The translations under genes were made by a program, and so were the position numbers. The notes beneath the pieces were generated by a model. The model searched no databases. It was not told the DNA's origin and saw only the letters and a list, made by a program, of their open reading frames with translations. Shown piece by piece: positions 1 through 7,683 of a stretch of 9,047 nucleotides of DNA; positions within the stretch are counted from its first letter, which is position 1; each line of letters starts with the position of its first letter. This DNA comes from Verrucomicrobiota bacterium (GTDB lineage: Bacteria > Verrucomicrobiota > Verrucomicrobiia > Opitutales > UBA953): contig SYID01000229.1 of the NCBI GenBank assembly GCA_005798925.1, positions 1 to 9,047 of the forward strand. Reading direction: 5' to 3'.

Positions 1-1
1 C

Positions 2-382
2 GGCAAGATGCACGAGCCGACCTACCTGCACCAGACCATGGGCCGGGCCAAGGACGGCTCGATCGTGCGCTTCAAGGACATCCCGCTCGCCATGGCGGCG
101 ATCGACCGGCTCCGCGCGCTCGAAGAGCTCCGCGTGCACTTCCACGTGCCGGTCAACGCCGACCGCCTGTCCGACGAACTCTCCACGACCAACGACCACC
201 TGCGCGCCGCGCTCGACGTCATCGCGAAGGCGCCGGGCGCCTGCCGCGAGCTCGAGATCGAGACGTATACCTGGGAGGTCCTGCCGCCCGAGGTCCGCGC
301 GGCCGACGTCGCCGACATGATCGCCGAGGAATACCGCTGGACGCTCGCCGAGCTTGCGCGGCGCGGCGTGCAGCCCCTCTGA
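2..382 (+). CDS. eboE: EboE, metabolite-traffic TIM-barrel protein (C-terminal part, 5' end outside window)
   Basis: The open frame runs in from the window edge (frame starting at base 2; codons for G-K precede the first Met at 8) and ends at TGA 380-382, so only about the last 126 residues are seen. Visible features are a strand-like HFHVPV segment followed by TTNDHL, and a late ETYTWEVLP stretch followed by a helical tail. These fit the C-terminus of EboE, a xylose-isomerase-like TIM-barrel protein of ebo clusters. HFHVP and ETYTW are probably barrel-strand ends carrying metal or substrate ligands (inference). The assignment leans strongly on the next three genes, which are recognisable eboC, eboD and eboF. 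The stop lies 1 nt before the eboC start, implying translational coupling. Any other xylose-isomerase-like barrel protein is possible from this fragment alone. Confidence 0.8.
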   Translation, partial: GKMHEPTYLHQTMGRAKDGSIVRFKDIPLAMAAIDRLRALEELRVHFHVPVNADRLSDELSTTNDHLRAALDVIAKAPGACRELEIETYTWEVLPPEVRAADVADMIAEEYRWTLAELARRGVQPL

Positions 383-383
383 G

Positions 384-1394
384 ATGAGTCCGAAGCTGCG
401 CGGCTGGCTCATCCTCACCCGGGGCTCGAACCTGCCGACGGTCTGGAGCAACGTGCTCGCCGGCTGGCTGCTCGCCCAGGGCCTGCGGCTGCGGCCCATC
501 GGTTCGGAATATGCGGGTCAGCCGCCGGAGCCGATCGGCTGGGGCGGCCTGGTCCTGCTCCTGCTCGGGGTCTCGCTGACTTACGTCGGCGGCATGATCC
601 TCAACGACGCCTTCGACGCGCGCTGGGACGCCGAGCGTCGCTCGACGCGCCCGATCCCCGCCGGACTCATCGCCGTCGGCGAGGCCTTGCGCGCCGGCTG
701 GGGCGCGCTCGCCGCGGGCTTCGTCCTCACCGTCCTCGCCGCGCCCGCGCCTTTGCGTAAGACCGTAGCGGTCGTCGCGCTGCTGCTCGCGCTCTGCGTG
801 CTCATCTACGATCGCTGGCATAAAGGCGTGAGCTGGGCGCCGGTCGTGATGGGCGCGTGCCGCGCGCTGCTGCCGCCGCTGGGCTTCTTCGTCGCCGGCG
901 AGCGGCTTTACTTCCTCCCGCTTTCCGACGCCGATTGGATCATGCTCGCGCACATGTCCGCGCTGTGGCTCCTGACCTTCGCCATCACGCTCGTCGCGCG
1001 GCACGAGGCCACCGGCGGGGGCGCCGGCCGCCGGGTCGAGGCGCTGCTCTTCCTCGCGCCCGTGCCGCTGTTCTTCGCCGTCGGTTTGTTCTGGCCGTGG
1101 ATGCTGCTGTGGACGGGCGTCTACGCCTGGTGGCTCGTCCGCTCCAACCGCCGTCACCCGCTGCCCGCCGGCGTCGGCCCGCGCGTCGCCGACCGGCTGG
1201 CGGCCATGCCGTTCATCGACGCCATGGCGAACGGCCATCTCGCGTTCGTTTGCCTCGGCACATTGATCAAACACAAAGGCGTGCACCCCGAAGCCTTGTT
1301 CGCCGCCGCCTGCCTGCTCTTGCTCGTCCTGGCGGCGGCGCCGGTCGCCGTCCGGCTTGTCCTGCGCTGGCGGAAGCAGATTCCTTCGACCTGA
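384..1394 (+). CDS. eboC: EboC, UbiA-type membrane prenyltransferase
   Basis: Integral membrane protein of 336 residues. UbiA-superfamily enzymes move a prenyl group from a polyprenyl diphosphate to an acceptor in the membrane. The first Asp-rich motif is clear: N74-D75-x-x-D78-x-x-x-D82 followed by R89-P90, the Mg/diphosphate-binding signature. A second polar stretch, YDRWHKG (142-148), sits where the second Asp motif lies in the family but is shorter. About eight hydrophobic segments can be counted, the first near 20-33 after LTRGSNLPTVWSN, typical of EboC. I chose ATG 384 over an upstream TTG at 354 because it starts 1 nt after the eboE stop and gives the family-like MSPKLRGW N-terminus. 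The acceptor and prenyl donor are unknown. It is followed by a 94-nt gap before eboD, the widest in the cluster. Confidence 0.88.
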   Translation: MSPKLRGWLILTRGSNLPTVWSNVLAGWLLAQGLRLRPIGSEYAGQPPEPIGWGGLVLLLLGVSLTYVGGMILNDAFDARWDAERRSTRPIPAGLIAVGEALRAGWGALAAGFVLTVLAAPAPLRKTVAVVALLLALCVLIYDRWHKGVSWAPVVMGACRALLPPLGFFVAGERLYFLPLSDADWIMLAHMSALWLLTFAITLVARHEATGGGAGRRVEALLFLAPVPLFFAVGLFWPWMLLWTGVYAWWLVRSNRRHPLPAGVGPRVADRLAAMPFIDAMANGHLAFVCLGTLIKHKGVHPEALFAAACLLLLVLAAAPVAVRLVLRWRKQIPST

Positions 1395-1488
1395 GGAAAC
1401 GGGGGATTTTGCCGCGGGGGCGGGGTTTTCCGGGAACTGGGCTTGTCCTCCGGCGTCTCACTCATTCTGATAAACCCTCCCCCGGGCC
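1395..1488 (+). promoter_or_regulatory. Spacer between eboC and eboD; possible weak internal promoter
   Basis: This 94-nt gap is the only sizeable break in the ebo block. It has G-runs interrupted by short T-runs (about 1400-1435) but no stem followed by a T-tract, so I do not call a terminator. TTGTCC at 1443-1448 and an A/T-rich TGATAA at 1468-1473 could be a poor -35/-10 pair, but the spacing (19 nt) is not optimal. No good ribosome binding site precedes ATG 1489; the upstream bases are a CCCTCCCCCGGG run. Confidence 0.2.
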
Positions 1489-2640
1489 ATGTCCGACTCC
1501 CTCGACCTCGAATTCGCGGTGACTTACCGCCATCGCATCTTCTTCACCGAAGGTGCGTTCGCGTCGGGTAACCGGGTCCTCGCCGACCTGTTCGCCGGAG
1601 CCAAGGTCATCCCGATCGTCGACGCCGGCCTGGCCCAGGCCCGTCCGGGTTTCGCCGCCGAGGTCGCCGCCTATGGCAAAGCCATGGGCGTGGCCTTCAC
1701 GCGCGCTCCGCTCGTGCTCACCGGCGGCGAGGCCGCCAAGAAGGACTCCGCCGTCGTCAAGGCCGCCTTGGCCGCCATCGAGGCCGACAAGATCTGCCGC
1801 CACTCGTACGTGCTCGCCATCGGCGGCGGCGCCTTCCTCGACGCCGTCGGCTTCGCGGCGGCCACCGCCCACCGCGGCGTGCGGCTCGTGCGCATGCCCA
1901 CCACGACGCTCGGTCAGGGCGACGCCGGCGTGGGCGTGAAGAACGGCATCAACACCTTCGGCAAGAAGAACTTCACCGGCGCCTTCGCCGTCCCGGCCGC
2001 CGTGGTCAACGACCTCGCGCTGCTCGCCTCGCTCGACGCCCGCGGCCTGCGCGACGGCCTCGTCGAGGCCGTCAAGGTCTCGCTGCTCAAGGATCCGGCC
2101 TTCTTCGCCAGCTTGGAGAAGGAAGCCCCGCTGCTCGCGGCCGGGGATCTCCCCGCCATCGGCCGCGCCGTCCGCCGCTCCGCCGAACTGCACGCCAGGC
2201 ACATCGCCGGCAACGGCGACCCCTTCGAGCTCGGCAGCGCCCGCCCCCTCGACCTCGGGCATTGGGCCGCGCACAAGCTCGAGTCGATGACCAACCACCG
2301 CCTGACGCACGGCGAGGCCGTGGCCGTCGGCCTGGCGCTCGACCTGATCTGCGCCCGCGACCTCGGCCTGTTCGGGCAGGCGGAGACCGAGCGATCCCTC
2401 AACCTGCTGGTCGCCCTCGGCTTCCGGATCTACGCGCCCGAGATGCATCTCGACGGCGGCGCGCCGATGCGGGCCGGCCTCGAAGAATTCCGCGAACACC
2501 TCGGCGGCCAGCTCACGCTCGTCCTGCCGACCGCCATCGGCAAGTCCACCCAGGTCCACGAGATGCCTGCCGCCGTCGTGCGCAAGGCCGCCGACGAACT
2601 GCGGGCGCGGGATCAGCAGCCATGCGCCGCGCGGTCCTGA
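1489..2640 (+). CDS. eboD: EboD, 3-dehydroquinate-synthase-like cyclase
   Basis: 383 residues, similar in length to 3-dehydroquinate synthases. The family folds as an N-terminal NAD-binding domain plus a C-terminal metal-binding helical domain. Visible landmarks are GGE (79-81), AIGGGAFLD with G112-G114 and D118 (dinucleotide site), MPTTTLGQGDAGVGVKNGIN (136-155, substrate/NAD loop), and the three expected metal ligands: E193 in GLVEAVK, H258 in DLGHW and H274 in THGEAVAVG. All key residues appear present, so it should be an active enzyme. In ebo clusters this is EboD rather than AroB: its neighbours are eboC and eboF and no shikimate genes are nearby. The natural substrate is not established. 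Its end overlaps the eboF start by 19 nt, suggesting coupled translation. Confidence 0.88.
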   Translation: MSDSLDLEFAVTYRHRIFFTEGAFASGNRVLADLFAGAKVIPIVDAGLAQARPGFAAEVAAYGKAMGVAFTRAPLVLTGGEAAKKDSAVVKAALAAIEADKICRHSYVLAIGGGAFLDAVGFAAATAHRGVRLVRMPTTTLGQGDAGVGVKNGINTFGKKNFTGAFAVPAAVVNDLALLASLDARGLRDGLVEAVKVSLLKDPAFFASLEKEAPLLAAGDLPAIGRAVRRSAELHARHIAGNGDPFELGSARPLDLGHWAAHKLESMTNHRLTHGEAVAVGLALDLICARDLGLFGQAETERSLNLLVALGFRIYAPEMHLDGGAPMRAGLEEFREHLGGQLTLVLPTAIGKSTQVHEMPAAVVRKAADELRARDQQPCAARS

Positions 2641-3986
2641 ACGTCGTCGGCCTCTCCGCCCGGGACCTGCGTTCCGGCGTCATGCCGCGGCTCGCCGCGC
2701 GCGCCGCCAAAGGCAGCGTGGCGCAGATCCGTCCGGCGTTCCCCGCCGTCACCTGCACCGCGCAGTCCGATTACCTGACGGGCAAGCGGCCGAGCGAACA
2801 CGGCGTCGTCGGCAACGGCTGGTATGACCGCACGCTCAGCGAGGTGCAGTTCTGGAAGCAGTCGAACCGCGTCGTGCTCGCGCCGAAGGTCTGGGACGAG
2901 CTCCACGCCAAGAACCCGAAGCTCAAGGTCGCGAACCTCTTCTGGTGGTACAACATGGGCACCGCGGCGGACATCTCCGTCACGCCGCGCCCGGTCTACA
3001 AGGCCGACGGCGGGAAGATCTTCGACATCGCGAGCTATCCGCAACGCTTCAAGGCGCTGCTCAAGCGCGACCTCGGCGACTTCCCGTTCCATTCGTTCTG
3101 GGGTCCGCGCGCCGGCTTGCCGTCGTCGCAGTGGATCGCCGACGCGGCCCGTTGGATCGAGGAGCATGAGCAGCCGGACCTCAGCCTGGTCTACCTGCCG
3201 CACCTTGATTACGACCTCCAGCGCTTCGGTCCGCACGACCCGCGCAGCGATCGGGCACGACGTGACGTCGACAAGCTCGTCAGCGACCTCGCCGAATTCC
3301 TCGAAGCCCGCGGCGTCGAGGTCCACATCGTCTCGGAATACGCCATCACCGCCGTCGACCGCGCCGTGCCGCTGAACAAGGTGTTGCGCGAACACGACTG
3401 GCTCGAGCTCAAGCCCGAGGACGGCAGCCTGACGCTCGATACTTTCAACTCGAAGGCCTTCGCCGTCGTCGACCATCAGGTCGCGCACGTCGTCGTGCTC
3501 GATCCTTCCGTCCGCGAAGCCGTGCGCAAGGTGCTGCTCGCCACGCCCGGCGTCGCCCAGGTGCTCGACGCCGAAGGCCAGGCCGCCGCCGGCATCCGGC
3601 ACGTGCGCAGCGGCGACTTCGTCGTCATCGCCGACGACCACAGCTGGTTCTCCTATTACTGGTGGGAAGAAGGCCAGGGTGAGCCGGACTTCGCGCGCAC
3701 CGTGGACATCCATCGCAAGCCCGGCTACGACCCCGTGGAGCTTTTCATCGACCCCAGGATCCGTTTCCCGCTGCTCCGCATCGTCTGGTTCCTGCTGAAG
3801 AAGAAGCTCGGGTTCAGGGCGCTGATGAAAGTCATCTCGCAGGATGCTTCGCTCGTGAAGGGCTCGCATGGACGCATCCCGGAGGATCCGCTCGACTGGC
3901 CCGTGCTCATCGCGCCCGCTTCGGCGGCCTTGCCCGCGCAGATCGCCTCGACCGACGTCTACGGCCGGATCGCGCAGGGCTTCTGA
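2622..3986 (+). CDS. eboF: EboF, alkaline-phosphatase-fold nucleotide pyrophosphatase-like protein
   Basis: 454 residues from ATG 2622, inside the 3' end of eboD. The same frame stays open further upstream, but that part is an out-of-frame copy of eboD. The fold is that of type I phosphodiesterase/nucleotide pyrophosphatases: PAVTCTAQSDYLTGKRPSEHG (41-61) holds the likely Thr nucleophile (T44) and the usual LTG.RP.EHG turn. PHLDYD (193-198) supplies Asp ligands, HRKPGYDP (364-371) a late His/Asp site, and KGSHGR (413-418) the C-terminal His of the superfamily. At 238-242 the sequence reads SEYAI where most relatives have an Asp-His pair (SDHG-like), so one metal site may differ; I recall EboF proteins having this variation but cannot check it. 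No signal peptide is visible, so it is probably cytoplasmic. It closes the ebo block, 52 nt before the next gene. Confidence 0.85.
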   Translation: MRRAVLNVVGLSARDLRSGVMPRLAARAAKGSVAQIRPAFPAVTCTAQSDYLTGKRPSEHGVVGNGWYDRTLSEVQFWKQSNRVVLAPKVWDELHAKNPKLKVANLFWWYNMGTAADISVTPRPVYKADGGKIFDIASYPQRFKALLKRDLGDFPFHSFWGPRAGLPSSQWIADAARWIEEHEQPDLSLVYLPHLDYDLQRFGPHDPRSDRARRDVDKLVSDLAEFLEARGVEVHIVSEYAITAVDRAVPLNKVLREHDWLELKPEDGSLTLDTFNSKAFAVVDHQVAHVVVLDPSVREAVRKVLLATPGVAQVLDAEGQAAAGIRHVRSGDFVVIADDHSWFSYYWWEEGQGEPDFARTVDIHRKPGYDPVELFIDPRIRFPLLRIVWFLLKKKLGFRALMKVISQDASLVKGSHGRIPEDPLDWPVLIAPASAALPAQIASTDVYGRIAQGF

Positions 3987-4038
3987 GCGGGTCTGGGGTT
4001 GAAGCGGAACTCCGGGAGGACAGGCTGGTCATACCCCC

Positions 4039-7000
4039 ATGTCAGCCCGTTGTCTCGCCCTCGTCCTCGGCGCCGCGGCCTTCGCCGCGCCCTTCCCGAA
4101 GCCACATGACAACCAGAAGGAGGATATCCCGGTCCTCAAGCCGGCCGATGCCCTGACCAAGCTGCATCTCCCGGAAGGTTTCAAGGCCACGCTCTTCGCC
4201 GCCGAACCGGATGTCCGTCAGCCGATCGCGATGTGCTGGGACGAAGGCGGCCGCCTGTGGGTCGCCGAGAACTATACTTACTCCGACGGCAAGGAGCGCT
4301 TCGACCTCAACCTCCGGGACCGGATCCTCATCCTCGAGGACGCCGACCACGACGGCAGGTTCGACCAGCGGACCGTCTTCACCGACGAGATCCAGATGCT
4401 CACCAGCATCGAGCGTGGCTTCGGGGGCGTCTGGGCCGTGTGCCCGCCGAACCTGGTCTTTATCCCGATGGACGGCGACAAGCCCGCCGGTCCGGCGCAG
4501 GTCGTCCTCGATGGCTTCAGCACCACCGCCGCCAGCCGACACACCTTCGCCAACGGACTCAAGTGGGGGCCGGACGGCTGGCTCTACGGCCGCGTCGGCA
4601 TCTCGAGCACCTCGTGGATCGACGTCCCGGGCGTGCCGAAGGAGAAGCGTCAGCCCACCGCGGGCGGCTTGTGGCGCTATCACCCGGTCACGAAGGTCTT
4701 CGAGCCGTATTGCCACGGCACCACCAATCCGTGGGGCTCCGATTGGACCAAGGACCACGAGCTCCTCTTCATCAACACCGTCATAGGGCATGGCTGGCAG
4801 GGCATCCACGGCGCGCACTTCAAGCGCATGCACGGCGAGGACCCGTACCCGTTCGTCTACGAGCTCATCGACCAGCAGGCCGACCATTATCACTGGGACA
4901 CCGGCAAGAAGTGGAATGACGCCGACGGCGGCCGCGGCGGCGCGGACAGCCTCGGCGGCGGCCATGCGCACGTCGGCATGATGATCTACCAGGGCGAGAA
5001 CTGGCCTTCGCCGTACCGCGACAAGCTCATGACGCTGAACCTGCATGGACGGCGCGTGAACGTCGAAAGCATCGAGCGCAAGGGCAGCGCGCTCGTCATG
5101 CAGCACCAGCCGGACATCCTGAAGTCTGACGACCCGTGGTTCCGCGGCATCGAGCTCAGCCAGGGTCCGGACGGCGCCGTCACGATCCTCGACTGGAGCG
5201 ACATCGGCGAGTGCCACGACCAGGATGGCATCCATCGTTCGACCGGCCGCATCTTCAAGGTCAGCTACGGCGACCCCAAGCAGCCAGGCGTCGATTTCGC
5301 CCAGGCCACGCCGACGGAGCTCGTCGAGCTCCAGCGGAGCAAGAACGAGTGGCTCGTGCGCATGGCGCGTTGGGAACTCCGCGAACGCGCCTGGAAGGGC
5401 GTCGATCTCTCGTCGGCCACCATCGCCTGGGAGAAGCTCGCTTCGGAAGAAGACAGCGTCCTCGCGCTCAACGCCCATTCCACCTTGCTGGCCATGCGGA
5501 CCGTCAAGTCGGCCGATCAGCCCTTCGCCGCCCAGCACGCCAAGCATTATGGCATCGCCGCCCTCCTCGCCGAGCAACGTCAGGACGTCCTTGCTCGCCT
5601 GATCGAACGCGAGCTCACCGAGCCGTTGGTTCGCCGAAACAACGCCTTGGCGAAGTTCGCCAGCCACACCGGCTTCATCGCTGCGGGCGAGGAACAGGAA
5701 GCCGCCTTGCTCCAGCTCTCGGGCGAGGCCCGTGGCCAGCGGGTGCGCCTGGCGATCGCCTCGTCGCTCCCGCATCTCTCCGTGCCCGTCCGCTCGCTCG
5801 TCGCCCAGCACCTGCTGCGCTTCGACCAGGACACCACCGACCACAACCTCCCGCTGCTCGTCTGGACCGGCCTCCGCGAGCTTCCGTTCGCCGACCTCAT
5901 CGATTGCGCGCACGTCAGCCGTGTCCCGCAGGTCACCCAGCTCATCGCGCGGCGCATCGCCGAGGGCGCGGACAAGCAGCCCGCCGCCTTGAACCAACTC
6001 CTCGCGAACGCCGCGGCCATGCCGGACGGCCAGGCCGAGATCGTCGCCGGCGTCGCGGCCGCCCACAAGGGTTGGCGCAAGGCCTCCAAGCCGGCCGCCT
6101 GGGACGCGTTCGTCGCCTCGATCCCCAAGGAACTCGCGGCCGCGCAGGATCAGGCCCGCCAGCTCAACGTCGTCTTCGGCGACGGCCAGGCGCTCGACGA
6201 GATCCGCCGGATCGCCCTCGACGACCAGGCGCTCATGGAGCAACGCCGCGCCGCGTTGCTCTCGCTCATCGAGGCCAAGGACAAGCAGCTCAAGCCGGTC
6301 TGCGAGAAGCTGCTTTCCGTCCGTGGCGTGACCATGGAGGCCATCCAAGGCCTCACCCAGTTCGACCAGGACGGCGTGGCCCAGCGCATCATCGACCGGT
6401 ACCCGCAGCTTTATCCGCACGAACGACCGCAGGCCATCATGGCGCTCGTCTCGCGTCCGCGTTTCGCCGCCGACCTCCTGAAGGCCGTCGCCGCGGGCAA
6501 GATTCCCAAGGCCGACTTCGGACCGTCGGCCGCGCGTCAGGTGCGGGCGTTCAACGACGCCAAGCTCAACGAACAGCTCAGCAAAGTCTGGGGCGAGACC
6601 CGCGAGACGTCGGCGGACAAGCTCAAGCTCGTCGCTGAGCTCAAGGCGCGTCAAACGCCGGAGTCGCTCGCCAAGGCCAACCAGGGCAAGGGTAGGGCGA
6701 TCTTCGCCGGCGTGTGCGGCCAGTGTCATAAGCTCTATGGCGAAGGCGGCGCGCTCGGCCCTGATCTCACCGGCAGCGGCCGTCACGACTTGAACTATCT
6801 CCTCGAGAACATCGTCGATCCCAGCGCCGTCGTGGACGCCGCGTATTATCTCAACAGCATTACGCTCAAGGACGGGCGCGTCCTCAGCGGCATCGTCGGC
6901 GCGCAGAGCGAGCGCACGCTCACCCTGCGCTCCGTCGGCCAGGAGACCGTGATCGACAAGCAGGACATCACCAAGCGTGAGACCCTGCCGATCTCGCTCA

Positions 7001-7095
7001 TGCCGGAAGCGCTCCTCCAGGCCTTCACGCCCGAGCAGCAACGCGACCTCCTCGCCTACCTCATGGGCAACTCCCAGGTCCCCCTGGCGAAGTAA
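4039..7095 (+). CDS. PVC-type sugar dehydrogenase-like / CxxCH haem-binding secreted protein
   Basis: 1018 residues. The N-terminus MSARCLALVLGAAAFAAPFP looks like a signal peptide (cleavage near AFA/AP), so it is exported. Residues about 30-420 resemble a glucose/sorbosone-dehydrogenase-type beta-propeller: LPEGFKATLFAAEPDVRQP, RLWVAENYTY, and NGLKWGPDGWLYGR are typical of the family long annotated as a putative membrane-bound dehydrogenase domain in Pirellula and Verrucomicrobium. Residues about 430-870 are mostly helical, HEAT-like. The C-terminus has one c-type haem site, C893-G-Q-C896-H897, with ALGPDLTGSGR downstream and a likely axial Met at M988 in ISLMPEAL. The role is probably electron transfer coupled to periplasmic carbohydrate oxidation; the substrate is unknown. 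GGGAGGA at 4014-4020 lies 18 nt before ATG, far for a ribosome site, but no nearer in-frame start exists. It is probably not part of the ebo pathway. Confidence 0.9.
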   Translation: MSARCLALVLGAAAFAAPFPKPHDNQKEDIPVLKPADALTKLHLPEGFKATLFAAEPDVRQPIAMCWDEGGRLWVAENYTYSDGKERFDLNLRDRILILEDADHDGRFDQRTVFTDEIQMLTSIERGFGGVWAVCPPNLVFIPMDGDKPAGPAQVVLDGFSTTAASRHTFANGLKWGPDGWLYGRVGISSTSWIDVPGVPKEKRQPTAGGLWRYHPVTKVFEPYCHGTTNPWGSDWTKDHELLFINTVIGHGWQGIHGAHFKRMHGEDPYPFVYELIDQQADHYHWDTGKKWNDADGGRGGADSLGGGHAHVGMMIYQGENWPSPYRDKLMTLNLHGRRVNVESIERKGSALVMQHQPDILKSDDPWFRGIELSQGPDGAVTILDWSDIGECHDQDGIHRSTGRIFKVSYGDPKQPGVDFAQATPTELVELQRSKNEWLVRMARWELRERAWKGVDLSSATIAWEKLASEEDSVLALNAHSTLLAMRTVKSADQPFAAQHAKHYGIAALLAEQRQDVLARLIERELTEPLVRRNNALAKFASHTGFIAAGEEQEAALLQLSGEARGQRVRLAIASSLPHLSVPVRSLVAQHLLRFDQDTTDHNLPLLVWTGLRELPFADLIDCAHVSRVPQVTQLIARRIAEGADKQPAALNQLLANAAAMPDGQAEIVAGVAAAHKGWRKASKPAAWDAFVASIPKELAAAQDQARQLNVVFGDGQALDEIRRIALDDQALMEQRRAALLSLIEAKDKQLKPVCEKLLSVRGVTMEAIQGLTQFDQDGVAQRIIDRYPQLYPHERPQAIMALVSRPRFAADLLKAVAAGKIPKADFGPSAARQVRAFNDAKLNEQLSKVWGETRETSADKLKLVAELKARQTPESLAKANQGKGRAIFAGVCGQCHKLYGEGGALGPDLTGSGRHDLNYLLENIVDPSAVVDAAYYLNSITLKDGRVLSGIVGAQSERTLTLRSVGQETVIDKQDITKRETLPISLMPEALLQAFTPEQQRDLLAYLMGNSQVPLAK

Positions 7096-7115
7096 TTTCC
7101 GATTTAGAGACTCAT

Positions 7116-7147
7116 TATGCCCCTATTTCAAACGAAGTAGGGGTATA
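7116..7147 (+). terminator. Hairpin after the haem-protein gene
   Basis: Ten-base-pair stem 7116-7125 / 7138-7147, with core CCCCTA/TAGGGG and one G-T pair, and a 12-nt loop, starting 21 nt after the stop. The position fits transcription termination, but no T-tract follows directly, so it may be a processing or stabilising hairpin. Confidence 0.45.
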
Positions 7148-7170
7148 ACTACTTTATAAACAAGTAGTTA
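7146..7170. repeat. Perfect 8-bp inverted repeat
   Basis: TAACTACT (7146-7153) and AGTAGTTA (7163-7170) pair over a 9-nt A/T-rich loop, directly abutting the previous hairpin. It sits where the base composition switches from very GC-rich to much lower GC. It could be an operator or integration-site-like palindrome, or part of a double-hairpin terminator. Confidence 0.4.
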
Positions 7171-7178
7171 ATGGAGTT

Positions 7179-7184
7179 TATAAT
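7179..7184 (+). promoter_or_regulatory. Perfect TATAAT hexamer, possible -10
   Basis: An exact TATAAT just after the boundary hairpins. No good -35 lies 16-18 nt upstream. The hexamer could start transcription towards the tRNA-like array, but it is about 360 nt upstream of the first tRNA unit and the region is A/T-rich, so chance is possible. Confidence 0.2.
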
Positions 7185-7440
7185 ACTTTGCTCCCAGTTC
7201 GATGTTTCTTATTGCAATACTCCCAGTGTCTTACCAATCTCTTCTCATGCGAATGAGCTCACGACCAACAGCCTCAAGGCGACGACCCCCGTGTCGGTTG
7301 GCGCAGAACATTCAACCCGATCTTTGTATATACCCAGCCGGAAGGCTCGGGGCCAAGAAATCAGAAAAGAAAAAACCCCAGGGTGGGGCCGCCTGAACGA
7401 CATATAAAATCGCAGGGCGGAGTCACCTCGCCCTGGGCTC
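7185..7440. other. Non-coding stretch with GC-rich hairpins
   Basis: No convincing gene: the only open frame (7171-7407) has no ribosome site or recognisable protein features. CCCC(7376-7379)/GGGG(7385-7388) preceded by an A-rich run 7364-7375 would read as a short intrinsic terminator on the minus strand. CAGGGCG(7413-7419)/CGCCCTG(7429-7435) is a plus-strand hairpin, and CCCAGGG(7377-7383) can instead pair with CCCTGGG(7431-7437), so the folds compete. Confidence 0.35.
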
Positions 7441-7449
7441 AATTTAAAC

Positions 7450-7551
7450 GCTAGGACTCGCCTTCAAAAGAACGAAGCGAGGGTCATAGTAAGAGTGGTT
7501 TCGCGAATCAAGAGATTCGTGGAAGAACTTAATTTAGTAACACGACCTAGC
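7450..7551 (+). ncRNA. Possible structured leader RNA upstream of the array
   Basis: Three nested or adjacent stems: GCTAGG(7450-7455)/CCTAGC(7546-7551); CTCG-c-CTTC(7457-7465)/GAAGCGAG(7474-7481); and an 11-bp stem 7499-7509/7514-7524 with an AAGA loop. Together they form a three-way junction. The closing stem uses bases 7546-7551 that also belong to the acceptor and D stem of the first tRNA-like unit, so the two folds exclude each other. It is drawn by eye only; the 11-bp hairpin is the firmest part. Confidence 0.3.
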
Positions 7552-7675
7552 TTAGCAAAATAAAGCAGGGTAAATCTTCGTCCTCAATCTCTCGTCTGCT
7601 TCACGCGGACCGTCCGATGACGATTACTGGCTGTAGACCCCCGTTAGGCCGGAGAATGACCGGCGGTCGTGACCT
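7541..7675 (+). tRNA. tRNA-like unit 1, split by an insert in the anticodon loop
   Basis: The halves match well: acceptor CACGACC (7541-7547) pairs perfectly with GGTCGTG (7665-7671), followed by ACCT instead of ACCA. TA at 8-9 and D stem GCTT/AAGC (7550-7553/7563-7566) are good. The T stem GCCGG/CCGGC (7648-7652/7660-7664) is perfect, with a five-base GTTAG before it. The anticodon stem is only GGGT/ACCC (7568-7571/7637-7640), and 65 nt lie between its strands instead of 7. The T loop is AGAATGA, not TTCRANN. The identity cannot be read. The insert holds an alpha/beta element (see repeats). It could be an intron-bearing tRNA or a tRNA pseudogene. Confidence 0.55.
7571..7627 (+). repeat. Alpha/beta stem element, permuted form, in tRNA-like unit 1
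   Basis: Alpha strand 7571-7598, loop CTTCACG (7599-7605), beta strand 7606-7627. The inner stem is GTCTG/CGGAC (7594-7598/7606-7610) and the outer stem CGTC/GACG (7579-7582/7619-7622). Beta keeps the GGACCG...TTAC pattern also seen at 8093-8114. The alpha side is the most diverged copy and lacks CTTG. Confidence 0.45.
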
Positions 7676-7683
7676 TCTGAGAC

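Noticed and set aside
219..1286. Long minus-strand frames opposite eboC, eboD, eboF and the haem protein (219-1286, 1462-2559, 2613-3869, 4042-7041)
   Set aside because: They mirror the codon pattern of GC-rich plus-strand genes, have biased composition, and show no motifs. They are shadows of the real genes.
2262..2621. N-terminal extension of the eboF frame
   Set aside because: This stretch is Arg/Pro-rich and is eboD read in another frame. ATG 2622 gives the family-like MRRAVLNVVGL start.
7171..7407. A 78-residue open frame after the boundary hairpins
   Set aside because: No ribosome site, no recognisable protein features, and overlapping strong hairpins at its 3' end.
7450..7680. tmRNA or RNase P RNA
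   Set aside because: No tag-peptide frame with a typical ANDxxxALAA-like end, and no recognisable P4 or GGTTCRANTCC-ACCA ends of tmRNA.
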